Source of the DNA: an uncultured Rhodocyclaceae bacterium
GTDB taxonomy: Bacteria > Pseudomonadota > Gammaproteobacteria > Burkholderiales > Rhodocyclaceae
NCBI GenBank assembly: GCA_907163075.1
Contig: CAJQTY010000003.1
Location: forward strand, 672,637 to 736,636
Reading direction: 5' to 3'
Length of the DNA stretch: 64,000 nt
Shown: in pieces, positions 25,190 to 33,589 of the stretch
Layout of the letters: every line of letters starts with the position of its first letter
How positions within the stretch are numbered: the stretch's first letter is position 1
Made by a program: the position numbers and the translations under genes
Notes under the pieces: generated by a model
What the model was told of the DNA's origin: nothing
The model's database searches: none
Seen by the model: only the letters and a program-made list of their open reading frames with translations

Positions 25190-26182
25190 TCATGAATTGA
25201 TCAAATAACAGCCGTGGTACATCCCGGTCATGGCCGACACCTCGTCGGCCACGGTCCGGCGCAGCGACGCTGGTGCTTCGACCTCGACATGTCGTCCGTG
25301 GCGCAGGATATCCATCAGCAATTCCCGCTCATCTGAATAAGGCACACGCAGGCGATAGCTGCCATCGGGCAGCACTTCGGACTGTTGTTCCCGATGCCAA
25401 CGCTCGGACTGAACCCAGCGCGCACGTTCTGGTGAAAAGCGCAGCACGGCCCATGCCTTGGCTTGGCCGCCAAAGATGCCGTAGGCCGAGGAGTAGTGAT
25501 CATCCAGCTTCGCCACCGCCACATTGCGCGCTTTCTCGCGCAGCACTTTTACCCGCTGAATGGCATCTACCGAAAAGCTCCGCAGGTCGTTGCGCAGATG
25601 GCACCAGGCATCCAGATACCAGTTGTCGCGGTAATGAACGAGGCGTTGGGGCGAGATCGTGCGGGTATTGGTCTCGTTCCGCCCGCGATTCCAAGCATCG
25701 ATCTCGATGCGCTTGCGCTCCAGCAGTGCAATCGTGATGTCAGTAAAAAACCGCAGCTCCACCGTGCGCTTGGCCATCGACAACAGCCGCACTCGCTGTG
25801 TGATTTCCGAGGCCGAGTGGCCCGAGGCCTCCAGCAAGGCCGCCAAGCGGGCCTGCAAGGGAGCAACGTGGGACGCCAGAATTCCTGGTTCGATATCGCC
25901 CAATAGCTTGTGTGCGGCCAGAAGCGCGTACAGTTCACCGGCCGAGAACCACAGCCCGGGCAATTCGTAGGCTGGGCCCGTGGCCTGGATGCTCTCGAAT
26001 CGATAGCCCCCGGCATCGCGGTCCCAGACAATCGGCGCATGGAGCCGGTCACGCAGATACTCCATATCGCGCTTGAAGGTGGCCCGCGATACGTCGAGTT
26101 CTTCCAGAAACACCTCGATCGGCACAACGCGCCGTTCGTGAAGCATCTGGTCGATTTTGTAGAAGCGCTCGGTGCGGTTCAT
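25190..26182 (-). CDS. WYL-domain transcriptional regulator
   Basis: A 330-residue protein with an N-terminal winged HTH (RFYKIDQMLHERRVVPIEVFLEELDVSRATFKRDMEYLRD), a central WYL domain (RLVHYRDNWYLDAWCHLRNDLRSFSVDAIQRVKVL) and a WCX C-terminal domain. Such YafY/BrxR/CapW-type proteins act as repressors of defence loci and may sense a nucleic acid or nucleotide ligand through WYL. It lies divergently from hsdM, with a palindromic site between them, and heads the SMC operon. The four matching sites in this region are its likely operators. Confidence 0.88.
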   Translation of the reverse strand: MNRTERFYKIDQMLHERRVVPIEVFLEELDVSRATFKRDMEYLRDRLHAPIVWDRDAGGYRFESIQATGPAYELPGLWFSAGELYALLAAHKLLGDIEPGILASHVAPLQARLAALLEASGHSASEITQRVRLLSMAKRTVELRFFTDITIALLERKRIEIDAWNRGRNETNTRTISPQRLVHYRDNWYLDAWCHLRNDLRSFSVDAIQRVKVLREKARNVAVAKLDDHYSSAYGIFGGQAKAWAVLRFSPERARWVQSERWHREQQSEVLPDGSYRLRVPYSDERELLMDILRHGRHVEVEAPASLRRTVADEVSAMTGMYHGCYLINS

Positions 26183-26211
26183 GGGGTTTTTGGCCGAAAT
26201 GGGGATTGTAG

Positions 26212-26232
26212 TGGCTCATATTTTGCGCCACA
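26212..26232. promoter_or_regulatory. Operator-like site A between the WYL and hsdM genes
   Basis: GTGGCTCATATTTTGCGCCAC is a near-palindrome (GTGGC...GCCAC) in the 100-bp divergent promoter region. It can regulate both the WYL gene and hsdM. A GATAAT -10-like element for hsdM lies just downstream at about 26238..26243. Confidence 0.72.
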
Positions 26233-26282
26233 CTGGTGAGATAATGCCATCTGCACAATAAATAACAATAGACAGGGTTCCT

Positions 26283-27779
26283 TTGTCCGATCAAACCGTC
26301 ACACTCAGTCAGCTTGAATCCCACCTCTGGGAGTCCGCCAACATACTGCGCGGTCCCGTGGATGCGGCCGACTTCAAGACCTACATCTTCCCACTGCTGT
26401 TCTTCAAGCGGATATGCGATGTCTGGGATGAGGAATACACCGAGATCGTCGAAGAAACTGGCGATGCCGAGCTTGCCTTGTTCCCTGAGTCACACCGTTT
26501 CCAGATTCCGGATGACTGCCACTGGAACGATGTCCGCACCGTGGCGACCAACGTCGGCAATGCCCTTCAGCGCGCCATGCGCGAGATCGAGAAGGCCAAC
26601 CCGGACACCCTATATGGCGTTTTCGGCGATGCCCAATGGACCAACAAGGATCGTTTATCCGATGCACTGCTCAAGGATTTGATCGAGCATTTTTCTCGAG
26701 TGTCGTTTGGCAACCGCAACATCACCTCCGACCTGCTCGGAGACGCCTACGAATACCTCATCAAGAAGTTCGCCGACGCCACCAACAAGAAGGCTGGTGA
26801 GTTCTATACCCCGCGTAGCGTGGTGCGGCTGATGATCGAGATGCTCGACCCCAAGGAGGGCGAGACCATCTATGACCCGGCCTGTGGCACCGGCGGCATG
26901 CTGCTCGCTGCCGTCCAGCACGTGAAGGAACGGCATGGCGACGTGAAACGCCTGTGGGGCAAACTCTACGGTCAGGAGAAGAACCTCACCACCTCATCCA
27001 TTGCCCGCATGAACCTGTTCCTGCACGGCATTGAGGACTTCCAGATCGTGCGCGGCGACACCCTGCGCAACCCGGCCTTCTTCGAGGTCGATCGCTTGGC
27101 CAACTTCGACTGCGTGATCGCCAACCCGCCCTTTTCCTTGGAGAAATGGGGCGAGGAGCTGTGGATCAATGATCCCTTCGGCCGCAACTTCGCCGGCCTA
27201 CCCCCATCGAGCAGCGGGGACTTTGCTTGGGTCCAGCACATGGTCAAGTCCATGGCCGAGGTCAAAGGTCGCATGGCCGTGGTTCTTCCGCAAGGCGCGC
27301 TGTTCCGCAAGGGTGCTGAAGGCAGCATCCGCCAGAAGCTGCTGGAGATGGATCTGGTCGAGGCCGTCATCGGCCTGGCACCGAACCTGTTCTACGGCAC
27401 CGGTCTGGCCGCCTGCATCCTGGTGCTGCGCAAGAAGAAACCTGCCCAGCGGCGCAAGAAGGTGATGATCGCTGACGCTTCACGTCTGTTCCGGCGCGGC
27501 CGGGCACAGAACTATCTGGAGCCCGAGCATGCCCGCGAAATCCAGGGCTGGTTCGAGAAGTTCGAGGATGTTCAGGACGCCGTGCGCATCGTCGGCATCG
27601 ACGAAATCAAGGCCGAGGATTGGACGCTCAACATCTCCCGCTACGTGCTGCCACCGCTGCAAGAGGACATCCCGCCGCTACCCGAGGCCATAGCCGCCTT
27701 CAAGGATGCACTGACCCGTTGCCGGGAAGCCGAAGATCGGCTGGCCAAGGTCATGGTCGAGGGAGGCTGGCTGCAATGA
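26283..27779 (+). CDS. hsdM: Type I restriction-modification DNA methyltransferase subunit
   Basis: A 498-residue HsdM. It has the N-terminal helical HsdM domain, then the N6-adenine methylase fold with FYTPRSVVRLM, YDPACGTGGM (S-adenosylmethionine binding, about 197-206) and NPPF (catalytic, about 281-284). It methylates adenine in the recognition sequence in complex with a specificity subunit. No hsdS or hsdR follows. The start is TTG at 26283 with a weak CAGGG ribosome-binding site. A second, related hsdM overlaps its stop (ATGA at 27776). The WYL-type site 50 bp upstream indicates shared regulation with the SMC operon. Confidence 0.92.
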   Translation: MSDQTVTLSQLESHLWESANILRGPVDAADFKTYIFPLLFFKRICDVWDEEYTEIVEETGDAELALFPESHRFQIPDDCHWNDVRTVATNVGNALQRAMREIEKANPDTLYGVFGDAQWTNKDRLSDALLKDLIEHFSRVSFGNRNITSDLLGDAYEYLIKKFADATNKKAGEFYTPRSVVRLMIEMLDPKEGETIYDPACGTGGMLLAAVQHVKERHGDVKRLWGKLYGQEKNLTTSSIARMNLFLHGIEDFQIVRGDTLRNPAFFEVDRLANFDCVIANPPFSLEKWGEELWINDPFGRNFAGLPPSSSGDFAWVQHMVKSMAEVKGRMAVVLPQGALFRKGAEGSIRQKLLEMDLVEAVIGLAPNLFYGTGLAACILVLRKKKPAQRRKKVMIADASRLFRRGRAQNYLEPEHAREIQGWFEKFEDVQDAVRIVGIDEIKAEDWTLNISRYVLPPLQEDIPPLPEAIAAFKDALTRCREAEDRLAKVMVEGGWLQ

Positions 27780-28558
27780 GCGCCCGAATCACCCAACAAG
27801 AACTCGAATCCTATCTCTGGGGCGCCGCTGTCCTGCTGCGCGGCCTGATCGATGCTGGTGACTACAAGCAGTTCATCTTCCCGCTGCTGTTTTTCAAGCG
27901 CCTCTCCGATGTATGGGACGAGGAGTACCAAGCGGCGCTGGCCGACTCCGATGGCGACCTGTCCTATGCCGAGTTCACCGAAAATCATCGCTTCCAGATC
28001 CCAGAAGGCGCGCACTGGAACCACGTGCGCCAGTTGCCGAAGAATGTCGGCATGGCCATCCAGTCGGCCCTGCGGCAACTGGAGTCGGCCAACCCCGATC
28101 TGCTCGCCGGTATCTTTGGCGATGCGCCGTGGACCAACCGCGAGCGCCTGCCCGACGAAACCCTCAAGAACCTAATCGAGCATTTCTCGACGCAAACACT
28201 CTCGGTGGCCAACGTCCCCGAGGACGAGCTCGGCAATGCCTACGAATTCCTGATCAAGAAGTTCGCCGACGATTCCGGCCACACCGCTGCCGAGTTCTAT
28301 ACCAACCGCACTGTCGTACACCTGATGACGCAGCTGCTCGCACCCCAGGCAGGCGAGTCGATCTACGACCCCACCTGTGGCACCGGCGGCATGCTCATTT
28401 CAGCGCTGGCCGAAGTGAAGCGCAGCGGCGGCGAATACCGCACGCTCAAGCTCTATGGGCAGGAACGTAACCTGATCACCTCCGGTATCGCCCGGATGAA
28501 CCTCTTCCTGCATGGTGTCGAGGACTTCCAGATCATCCGGGGCGATAACTGTGCTTGA
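27776..28558 (+). pseudogene. hsdM: Second HsdM, truncated before the catalytic motif
   Basis: 260 residues of an HsdM paralogue (MSARITQQELESYLWGAAVLLRG..., FYTNRTVVHLM, YDPTCGTGGM) co-linear with the first copy, then a stop just after FQIIRGDNCA. The catalytic NPPF motif, expected about 20 residues further, is missing. The frame ends inside the 3' end of the opposing ImmA gene, so a deletion junction at about 28550 removed the rest together with any hsdS and hsdR. The two hsdM genes overlap by 4 bp, suggesting an original system with two different M subunits. Confidence 0.88.
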
Positions 28559-29336
28559 ACTCCCACAGCTTCATGTGGGCAGCCTCTTCCGGGCACCAGA
28601 TCGCGGCTGACATTTCCGTGCCATCCCATTCTTGCTCAATGCTGGTATCAGCTGCCAACGTGCCCGGCAATGGTTCCTGTGGATCACCATTGCGCCGGAT
28701 GCGCGCCCGCGTCCTGACGGCACTGCTGCTGCGCCATTCGTACTTCACGAAGCCATTGTCCCAATAGACGAGGATCGCACGCTGCTTGGTGAACTTGATA
28801 AAGCGGATGCACAACGCCTCGAACGAGACCTGGAACCGCTTGGCGATCGCACTGAGGACATGTAGATCGATGCGCTGATTCGATATCCACTCGCGCAGCA
28901 GATCGCCAGGCATCAGCAGGTTGCTGGCGAACTCGTCGGCTTCGCGCTCAATCTGGCGAAGGCCATCGATGCCGGTGTGAACGCTCTGGCTGTCGCAGTT
29001 GAAACTCTGCTGCTGACTGCGATGCAAGATGAAGTGGCCCAATTCATGGGCAATGGTGAAGCGTTGCCGCTCACGTCGAGCCTTGCCGTTGTAGGCAATG
29101 CCCCATACAGCGTGGTCATCAGGATCGCGTGCCAGCATCCCTTCGAAGGCGTCGCCATTGATTTCCACTGGCGGCTTGATCTCCCGGACGCCCGTACCGT
29201 AGGGTGTGGACGGCAGCATCTGCCGGACGATTTCCAAATCGATGGCGTCGGGCATGCCCTCGCTGTACCAGGCCCGCAGCCACTTGATGACATGGCTGGA
29301 GGCAATGGAACCCGTCAGGGCCTGCGCTGCGCCCAA
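28533..29336 (-). CDS. ImmA/IrrE-family metallopeptidase
   Basis: A 267-residue zinc peptidase. HELGH at 97-101 provides two zinc ligands, and EREADEFASNLLMP about 35 residues later supplies the third. ImmA/IrrE enzymes cleave a partner HTH repressor in response to damage or invasion. The upstream XRE gene ends 3 bp before its start, so the pair is coupled. The C-terminal part (VYWDNGFVKYEWRSS...) is longer than minimal ImmA. The proposed start is TTG; ATG at about 29255 is an alternative. The last residues overlap the truncated hsdM, so the tail may be recombinant. Confidence 0.85.
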   Translation of the reverse strand: MGAAQALTGSIASSHVIKWLRAWYSEGMPDAIDLEIVRQMLPSTPYGTGVREIKPPVEINGDAFEGMLARDPDDHAVWGIAYNGKARRERQRFTIAHELGHFILHRSQQQSFNCDSQSVHTGIDGLRQIEREADEFASNLLMPGDLLREWISNQRIDLHVLSAIAKRFQVSFEALCIRFIKFTKQRAILVYWDNGFVKYEWRSSSAVRTRARIRRNGDPQEPLPGTLAADTSIEQEWDGTEMSAAIWCPEEAAHMKLWEFKHSYRPG

Positions 29337-29339
29337 TCC

Positions 29340-29675
29340 TCAGTCCCCGCTCTTGCGCGAAAACATCATCTTGAGAACATCTTGGTAGTGCTTCTTCTCC
29401 TCTTCTGTCATCCCTGCGTACTCGCGGAAGAAGGCCACATCCTCAAGGCTGGCTTCGGGAACCTCTTGAACTGGCTCCCCCATGATGTCCTCCATCGTCA
29501 CGCCCAGCAGCTTGGCCAGCGCCTGAACTCGTTCGGCGGACGGGCGTTGGCCGTCCTTCATTTCCAGTTCCCAGATGTACGCCTTGGTACATCCGACCGC
29601 GTCGGCGACCTGCTGCAGAGTCAATTTCTTTGCCTCGCGCAAACGCCGCAGGCGTACTCCTAACGCCGAAGCCAT
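29340..29675 (-). CDS. XRE-family HTH regulator paired with ImmA
   Basis: A 111-residue protein with an N-terminal Cro/C1 helix-turn-helix (LGVRLRRLREAKKLTLQQVADAVGCTKAYIWELE) and an acidic, helical tail (EEEKKHYQDVLKMMFSRKSGD). It is the likely substrate and partner of the downstream ImmA peptidase and the repressor of this locus. The ATG at 29675 places the HTH at the usual distance. Its promoter region is shared with the divergent 412-aa gene at 29921. Confidence 0.85.
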   Translation of the reverse strand: MASALGVRLRRLREAKKLTLQQVADAVGCTKAYIWELEMKDGQRPSAERVQALAKLLGVTMEDIMGEPVQEVPEASLEDVAFFREYAGMTEEEKKHYQDVLKMMFSRKSGD

Positions 29676-29771
29676 GGCGATGCTCCTCAAGTTGAAAGAC
29701 AGTCAGTGAATGAAAGCAAGGACGATAGTATAGCCACGTGATACATGAAAGGTCTAGATGTGCTTATTTGA

Positions 29772-29800
29772 TTGACAAGCGGAAATCTGCGGTTCAGAAT
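29772..29800 (+). promoter_or_regulatory. Putative promoter for the 412-aa gene
   Basis: TTGACA (29772..29777), a 17-bp spacer and CAGAAT (29795..29800) face the gene at 29921. It lies in the 245-bp divergent region downstream of which the HTH regulator starts in the other direction. Confidence 0.45.
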
Positions 29801-29920
29801 CGTGCTTGTATCTCGCAGCTTTACTTGTACGAGGTGCGTGTTCAGTAACCATGTCGCTGGCCAGTGCATTCCAAACATCGGTCGCAGACCTCCGACGCCG
29901 ATCCAGAAAGGACGAACAAG

Positions 29921-31156
29921 ATGAAGAAGACCTTTGTCGACGTGATGCTCGAGCTGCCGGTGGATACCACGCTACGCGACTTCCTGACATCTCACGGCCT
30001 GCCAGTGCCTGACGGCTTTGCATGGGACGATACGCCGGAGACCAGTCAGTTCCTGGTCGAGGCGGTCAAAATCTGGCCGGACACCGCTGCCCGTGACCGA
30101 ATGACTGCCAACCTCATGGCCAGCATCCAGTTGGGCGATGCAGCGGGCAAGCAAGCGATGTTCGAGGCTGCGGTGACGGACGGTGCCGCACTGGCGGGGC
30201 TTACGCTGTGCCAAAGCGACATTCACCGCTCATTCTGGCTTTACGTCCACCATCCGGCACTGTTCGACCGTGCCTACGATTTCAGCTTCTGGGAAAACCA
30301 CGGGCCTCAGACCCAGCAATACGACTTGGGCCTGAAACGTCAGCCAATCATGGCAGACAGTGCGCTGGTTGCGCTGCGCCAGGCAATCTCGGCCTTCTAC
30401 AAGCGCGAACTGCAATGCGGCGACGGCAGCGAGGCTCACTTGGTCGAGCGCAGTCCAGGCGTGTTCCTGCTGTCCGTCCACATCAAGGATATGGCGATGC
30501 TACGGTTGGAATTCGAGGGCTCGACCCTGAAGCGCCGCGCCGGCAATCCCAATATCCACATGGTGCTGGAGTACGCCAAGTCCACCGGCGTGGTGCGGAC
30601 ACTGGTGCGCGGCGGTGCGAAATACCAGCAGATGCTGGTCGAGGCATTCGCCGAGCATGTGCTGGGCGTCAAAGCGAACGCGCACCGGATCAAGTCGCCG
30701 ACCCTGGATTTGTCGATGCTGCGCACCGGCTTCGACGTGCCTAAAGCGTTCGATGATGGGTTTTCGATGGTACAGCTCAAGGCGCTCACGCTCCTCAGCC
30801 CGGACAGCGCACTGAAAATCGACTGCACCGCGATGCAATCCAGCCAGCAACGCTCCGTGCATGAACTGTTGAAGGAGAAGCTGCCCGGCCCGCTGGAAGG
30901 CCAGTGGGCAGTGACGGCGGCACAGGTCAATCTGTACTACCCGCCCGAACCAGGAAGGACGCGTCCCAAGGTGGTCACCATCGAAGTGACCAGCAAGGGG
31001 CGTCTGAACCTGCATAAATTCGACGCCAAGATGCAGGCGCAACTGGAGGGCTATCTGGTCGCGGTGGGCATCTTGCAGAAGGGCCAGACCTTGAGCGTAC
31101 AGGAGCCTCCTCCGGAAACGGATGTGATGAATTCGTCGCCGGTGCTGGAGGATTGA
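29921..31156 (+). CDS. Uncharacterised 412-aa protein
   Basis: No family recognised. The sequence appears cytosolic with mixed alpha/beta content and no membrane segments. Notable stretches are FWENHGPQTQQYDLGLKRQP, a VLEYAKSTGVVRTLVRGGAKYQQMLVEAFAEHVLG helical region and VTIEVTSKGRLNLHKFDAKMQAQLEGYL near the end. The ATG at 29921 was chosen for AAAGGACG eight bases upstream. It is divergent from an HTH-ImmA pair and 3 bp upstream of a zinc-ribbon gene, so the HTH may regulate it. Such a divergent arrangement is common in defence loci, but no function can be assigned. Confidence 0.6.
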   Translation: MKKTFVDVMLELPVDTTLRDFLTSHGLPVPDGFAWDDTPETSQFLVEAVKIWPDTAARDRMTANLMASIQLGDAAGKQAMFEAAVTDGAALAGLTLCQSDIHRSFWLYVHHPALFDRAYDFSFWENHGPQTQQYDLGLKRQPIMADSALVALRQAISAFYKRELQCGDGSEAHLVERSPGVFLLSVHIKDMAMLRLEFEGSTLKRRAGNPNIHMVLEYAKSTGVVRTLVRGGAKYQQMLVEAFAEHVLGVKANAHRIKSPTLDLSMLRTGFDVPKAFDDGFSMVQLKALTLLSPDSALKIDCTAMQSSQQRSVHELLKEKLPGPLEGQWAVTAAQVNLYYPPEPGRTRPKVVTIEVTSKGRLNLHKFDAKMQAQLEGYLVAVGILQKGQTLSVQEPPPETDVMNSSPVLED

Positions 31157-31159
31157 TCG

Positions 31160-32317
31160 ATGACGGGGCACGATGCCTGGGTCCTGGTCTGTCGGTTGTT
31201 CGCCGGCGGCACACCGGTGCTGCGCGCGACGCTGTCGCCGCGTGACGTGGCCGCACTGTCCGTCCTCGGTAAGGCGATCAAACTGACGACGCTGGATCCG
31301 CAGTTCTCGCTCTGTCCCCACTGCCAGCAGCATCGAGCACAGGTTTGGGGCGACGGTCGTGGCGGACGCAACTGCCGTTGCCCGGAGTGCGGGCCGGTCA
31401 TCGTCGAAACCGACGACGTCGCGGCACTGACCCTCGATGAGGATTGGCTGCGGCAGAAAATGCGTCTCGCGATGGGGATCGAGAGTCGCGACGGCATCAA
31501 TGATCTGGGCGACGGGGTATGGCGGCTCGGCGATGCCCGCCGTTCACCTGTGATGCAGATTGTCAAACAAACGGGATTGAGTTGGAGCGGTGTGAATAGG
31601 GCGATTGAGCTGTATCGGGCTGGTGGTGATTCGGCGCTCAAGCCTGCAGTGCGTGGCAAGAAGAAAGGCAAAGGGCGGGCGCTGACTGATAAACAAGAAG
31701 CCGAGTTGCGCGGGTTCATCCGCATGAGACGCCCTTGGTATTACGGACTTGAGGATTGTTTGTGGAGTCGCCTTGCAGTGATGGACCTGATCGAGGCGAA
31801 ATACGTCGTCAGGCTATCGGAACGAGTCATTGGCAACTATCTCGGGCGCTGGGGGCTTACGCTTCCGACTGGGCAACCGCATGGCCGATGTTCTTCCGAG
31901 ATCCAAACCTATTTGGACCGATGCTACGCAGAAATTAAGCAACAAGCCCGAACGGAGAATGCAGAAATTTACTGGTTAAACAAACCAGTGCCGTTAAGCA
32001 CAGATATTTGGTTTCCGATGGCTACGCTGGCAGAAGTCCTGCCAGAGGTAAGTATGGCGGGTATGACCAGGAAGAAACTGTCGATGGTCTCCGTCGTCAA
32101 CAATCAGGGAAAAGTAAGCTGGGCAATCAGTAATGGTTCATTCAACGCGGACCGGCAGATCAAGTTCATAGAAGCATTGATAAGAGACACGAAGAGAAAG
32201 GTGCTGTTTCTGATTCTTTGTGATCAGGTCGCTTTCCGTAGTGAGCACCTGAGGCATTGGATACGGCAGAACAGTCAAGTGATCAAAGTATTTCCTGAAC
32301 ACAAAGACCTACGCTAG
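31160..32317 (+). CDS. Zinc-ribbon protein fused in frame to inactive IS630-type transposase
   Basis: A 385-residue chimera. Residues 1 to about 133 are cellular: a zinc ribbon CPHCQQH...CRCPECGPVIVETDD and acidic sequence, coupled to the 412-aa gene 3 bp upstream. From about 134 it reads as an IS630 transposase (IVKQTGLSWSGVNRAIELYRAGG, then VSVVNNQGKVSWAISNGSFNADRQIKFIEALIRD), missing its true N terminus. The usual catalytic positions are lost: WGDETG reads YWLNKPV, LILDN reads LILCDQ, and the NPDE region is absent. Base composition turns AT-richer after about 31880, suggesting a second junction. Probably a decayed insertion; a domesticated fusion is less likely. Confidence 0.6.
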   Translation: MTGHDAWVLVCRLFAGGTPVLRATLSPRDVAALSVLGKAIKLTTLDPQFSLCPHCQQHRAQVWGDGRGGRNCRCPECGPVIVETDDVAALTLDEDWLRQKMRLAMGIESRDGINDLGDGVWRLGDARRSPVMQIVKQTGLSWSGVNRAIELYRAGGDSALKPAVRGKKKGKGRALTDKQEAELRGFIRMRRPWYYGLEDCLWSRLAVMDLIEAKYVVRLSERVIGNYLGRWGLTLPTGQPHGRCSSEIQTYLDRCYAEIKQQARTENAEIYWLNKPVPLSTDIWFPMATLAEVLPEVSMAGMTRKKLSMVSVVNNQGKVSWAISNGSFNADRQIKFIEALIRDTKRKVLFLILCDQVAFRSEHLRHWIRQNSQVIKVFPEHKDLR

Positions 32318-32672
32318 GAATCTACCGGAAACTGATTGGCAACTGTCACGCCGGTGCCTAAAGGACTGTACTCGGGCACATGCCGTTAGGCCCGTAGGCG
32401 AAAGTTCAGAAAAGTGCCTCCCCCACCCCCTTCCGTCCATTCTGCAGGACAAATCCTCAGCAAACCCTTGCCGCACATAGAAGACACAGAAGCGTCATGT
32501 CGTGGTGATGGGAGGGGGAGCGCAAAACCGCGAAGATAGGCAGTGGCGAAACGGTTCCCGTGAGAATGAGTAGTGAAAAACTGCGGATACCAAAAATGTC
32601 ACTTTTGATGCCCCGCATCGACTTCTCGACGGTGAAAATCCCCCCAGTTACCCACGCCAATGCCCAGAGCGT
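32318..32672. other. Non-coding junction before element 1
   Basis: No convincing gene in 355 bp. The last about 90 bases (from about 32600) are nearly identical to the sequence preceding the second antirestriction gene at about 53363..53444, including CACTTTTGATGCCCCGCATC. This marks the left limit of homology between the two tandem elements. The sequence before it is unrelated to the other copy. Confidence 0.6.
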
Positions 32673-33083
32673 CTAGTCAATAGCAGCGAGAATTGACCTT
32701 ACCTCTTGATGATCCAGCATGCACTCCCGCAGCAAGTGATACAGGCGAGCGCACGTTTCCGAGAAGTCATCGTCACCGAAGGACAAGTGGCTGTAAGCAT
32801 ACAAACAGGCCGTGATTCCCAGAGCGTCGGCCGACATCAAGCATTCGTGACCGTTCTCGCTGACAACTTGGAACTGACCGTCACTGTCGGGCGACATATA
32901 GAAGCCGCCGTTGCTCAAGGAATAGAACTGCCAGTAACCGCCGCCGTAGTCGTCGGATAGCTTACTCGTCATGGCATAAACGAATGGCTCCAGTCTCATC
33001 GGGAAATAAACGCCGAATAGATCGGCGGTGATGCTGATACGTTGATCGTCGGAAACCTGCTGACGCGTGATTTGGTCGGTCAT
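32673..33083 (-). CDS. Antirestriction protein, KlcA/ArdB family (copy A)
   Basis: A 136-residue protein with the family core: ADLFGVYFPMRLEPFVYAM, GGYWQFYSLSNGGFYMSP and SADALGITACLYAYSHLSFG. KlcA/ArdB proteins protect incoming mobile DNA from type I restriction without mimicking DNA. GAGGACC lies upstream of the ATG. It is the last gene of the minus-strand block repeated in element 2 (53445..53873). Sitting next to a region with type I methylase genes, it fits a mobile element entering a restricting host. Confidence 0.85.
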   Translation of the reverse strand: MTDQITRQQVSDDQRISITADLFGVYFPMRLEPFVYAMTSKLSDDYGGGYWQFYSLSNGGFYMSPDSDGQFQVVSENGHECLMSADALGITACLYAYSHLSFGDDDFSETCARLYHLLRECMLDHQEVRSILAAID

Positions 33084-33259
33084 GGAATTGGTCCTCGTGA
33101 AAGTAAAGGTAGCCTCCCCTCTTTCTCCAGGCGCAAGTAATCCTCCGCGTGATGTCGGAAGGTCAACTGAGCGAGAGGAAATCGGGAAGGTGCTGCTGGG
33201 AGATGAAACGAGAGGTAATGCGAGGGACTGCCGGTGGCGCTACCTTGCCAAGAATGGAA

Positions 33260-33403
33260 TTACTCGAAATATCGACCGGCCATCAGATCGGCCTGATCTC
33301 CGACCACATCGGCGAATCCATCATCGGACAGGCCCCAAGAAAGTACAATTTCAACTGCATCGAGAATCCGGCATTGACTCGAAATCGTGCATTGCGTGTT
33401 CAT
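33260..33403 (-). CDS. Conserved 47-aa protein (copy A)
   Basis: A small gene beginning MNTQCTISSQCRILDAVEIV and ending ADLMAGRYFE. AGGAG lies seven bases before the ATG. The second copy at 54042..54185 has the same length, and its differences are mostly conservative (I to V, L to V, S to N), suggesting selection on the protein. It begins 12 bp after the 57-aa membrane-protein gene, in the same operon. Two cysteines near the N terminus; no known family. Confidence 0.6.
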   Translation of the reverse strand: MNTQCTISSQCRILDAVEIVLSWGLSDDGFADVVGDQADLMAGRYFE

Positions 33404-33415
33404 GAATTTACTCCT

Positions 33416-33589
33416 TCACTTCAGTTTGATAAAAAAGAAAAGAACGCTGCCAAGCAACAACAACGCCACGGTCACAAGCGGAAAAATGTATAGCAGGAGC
33501 GCGAGCCCCAAGATGCCGACCCAGCGTAGCGATGCGAACGCCAAAAAGAAGAACGTGGCGACGACAATCGCAAACGTCACGGCGATCAT
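33416..33589 (-). CDS. Conserved 57-aa membrane protein (copy A)
   Basis: Encodes MIAVTFAIVVATFFFLAF, a short basic turn SLRWVG, then ILGLALLLYIFPLVTVALLL and a final FFFIKLK: two transmembrane helices. The ATG overlaps the stop of the 202-aa gene (ATGA), and the sequence is nearly identical in copy B (54198..54371), both strong signs that it is real. Function unknown. Confidence 0.7.
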   Translation of the reverse strand: MIAVTFAIVVATFFFLAFASLRWVGILGLALLLYIFPLVTVALLLLGSVLFFFIKLK

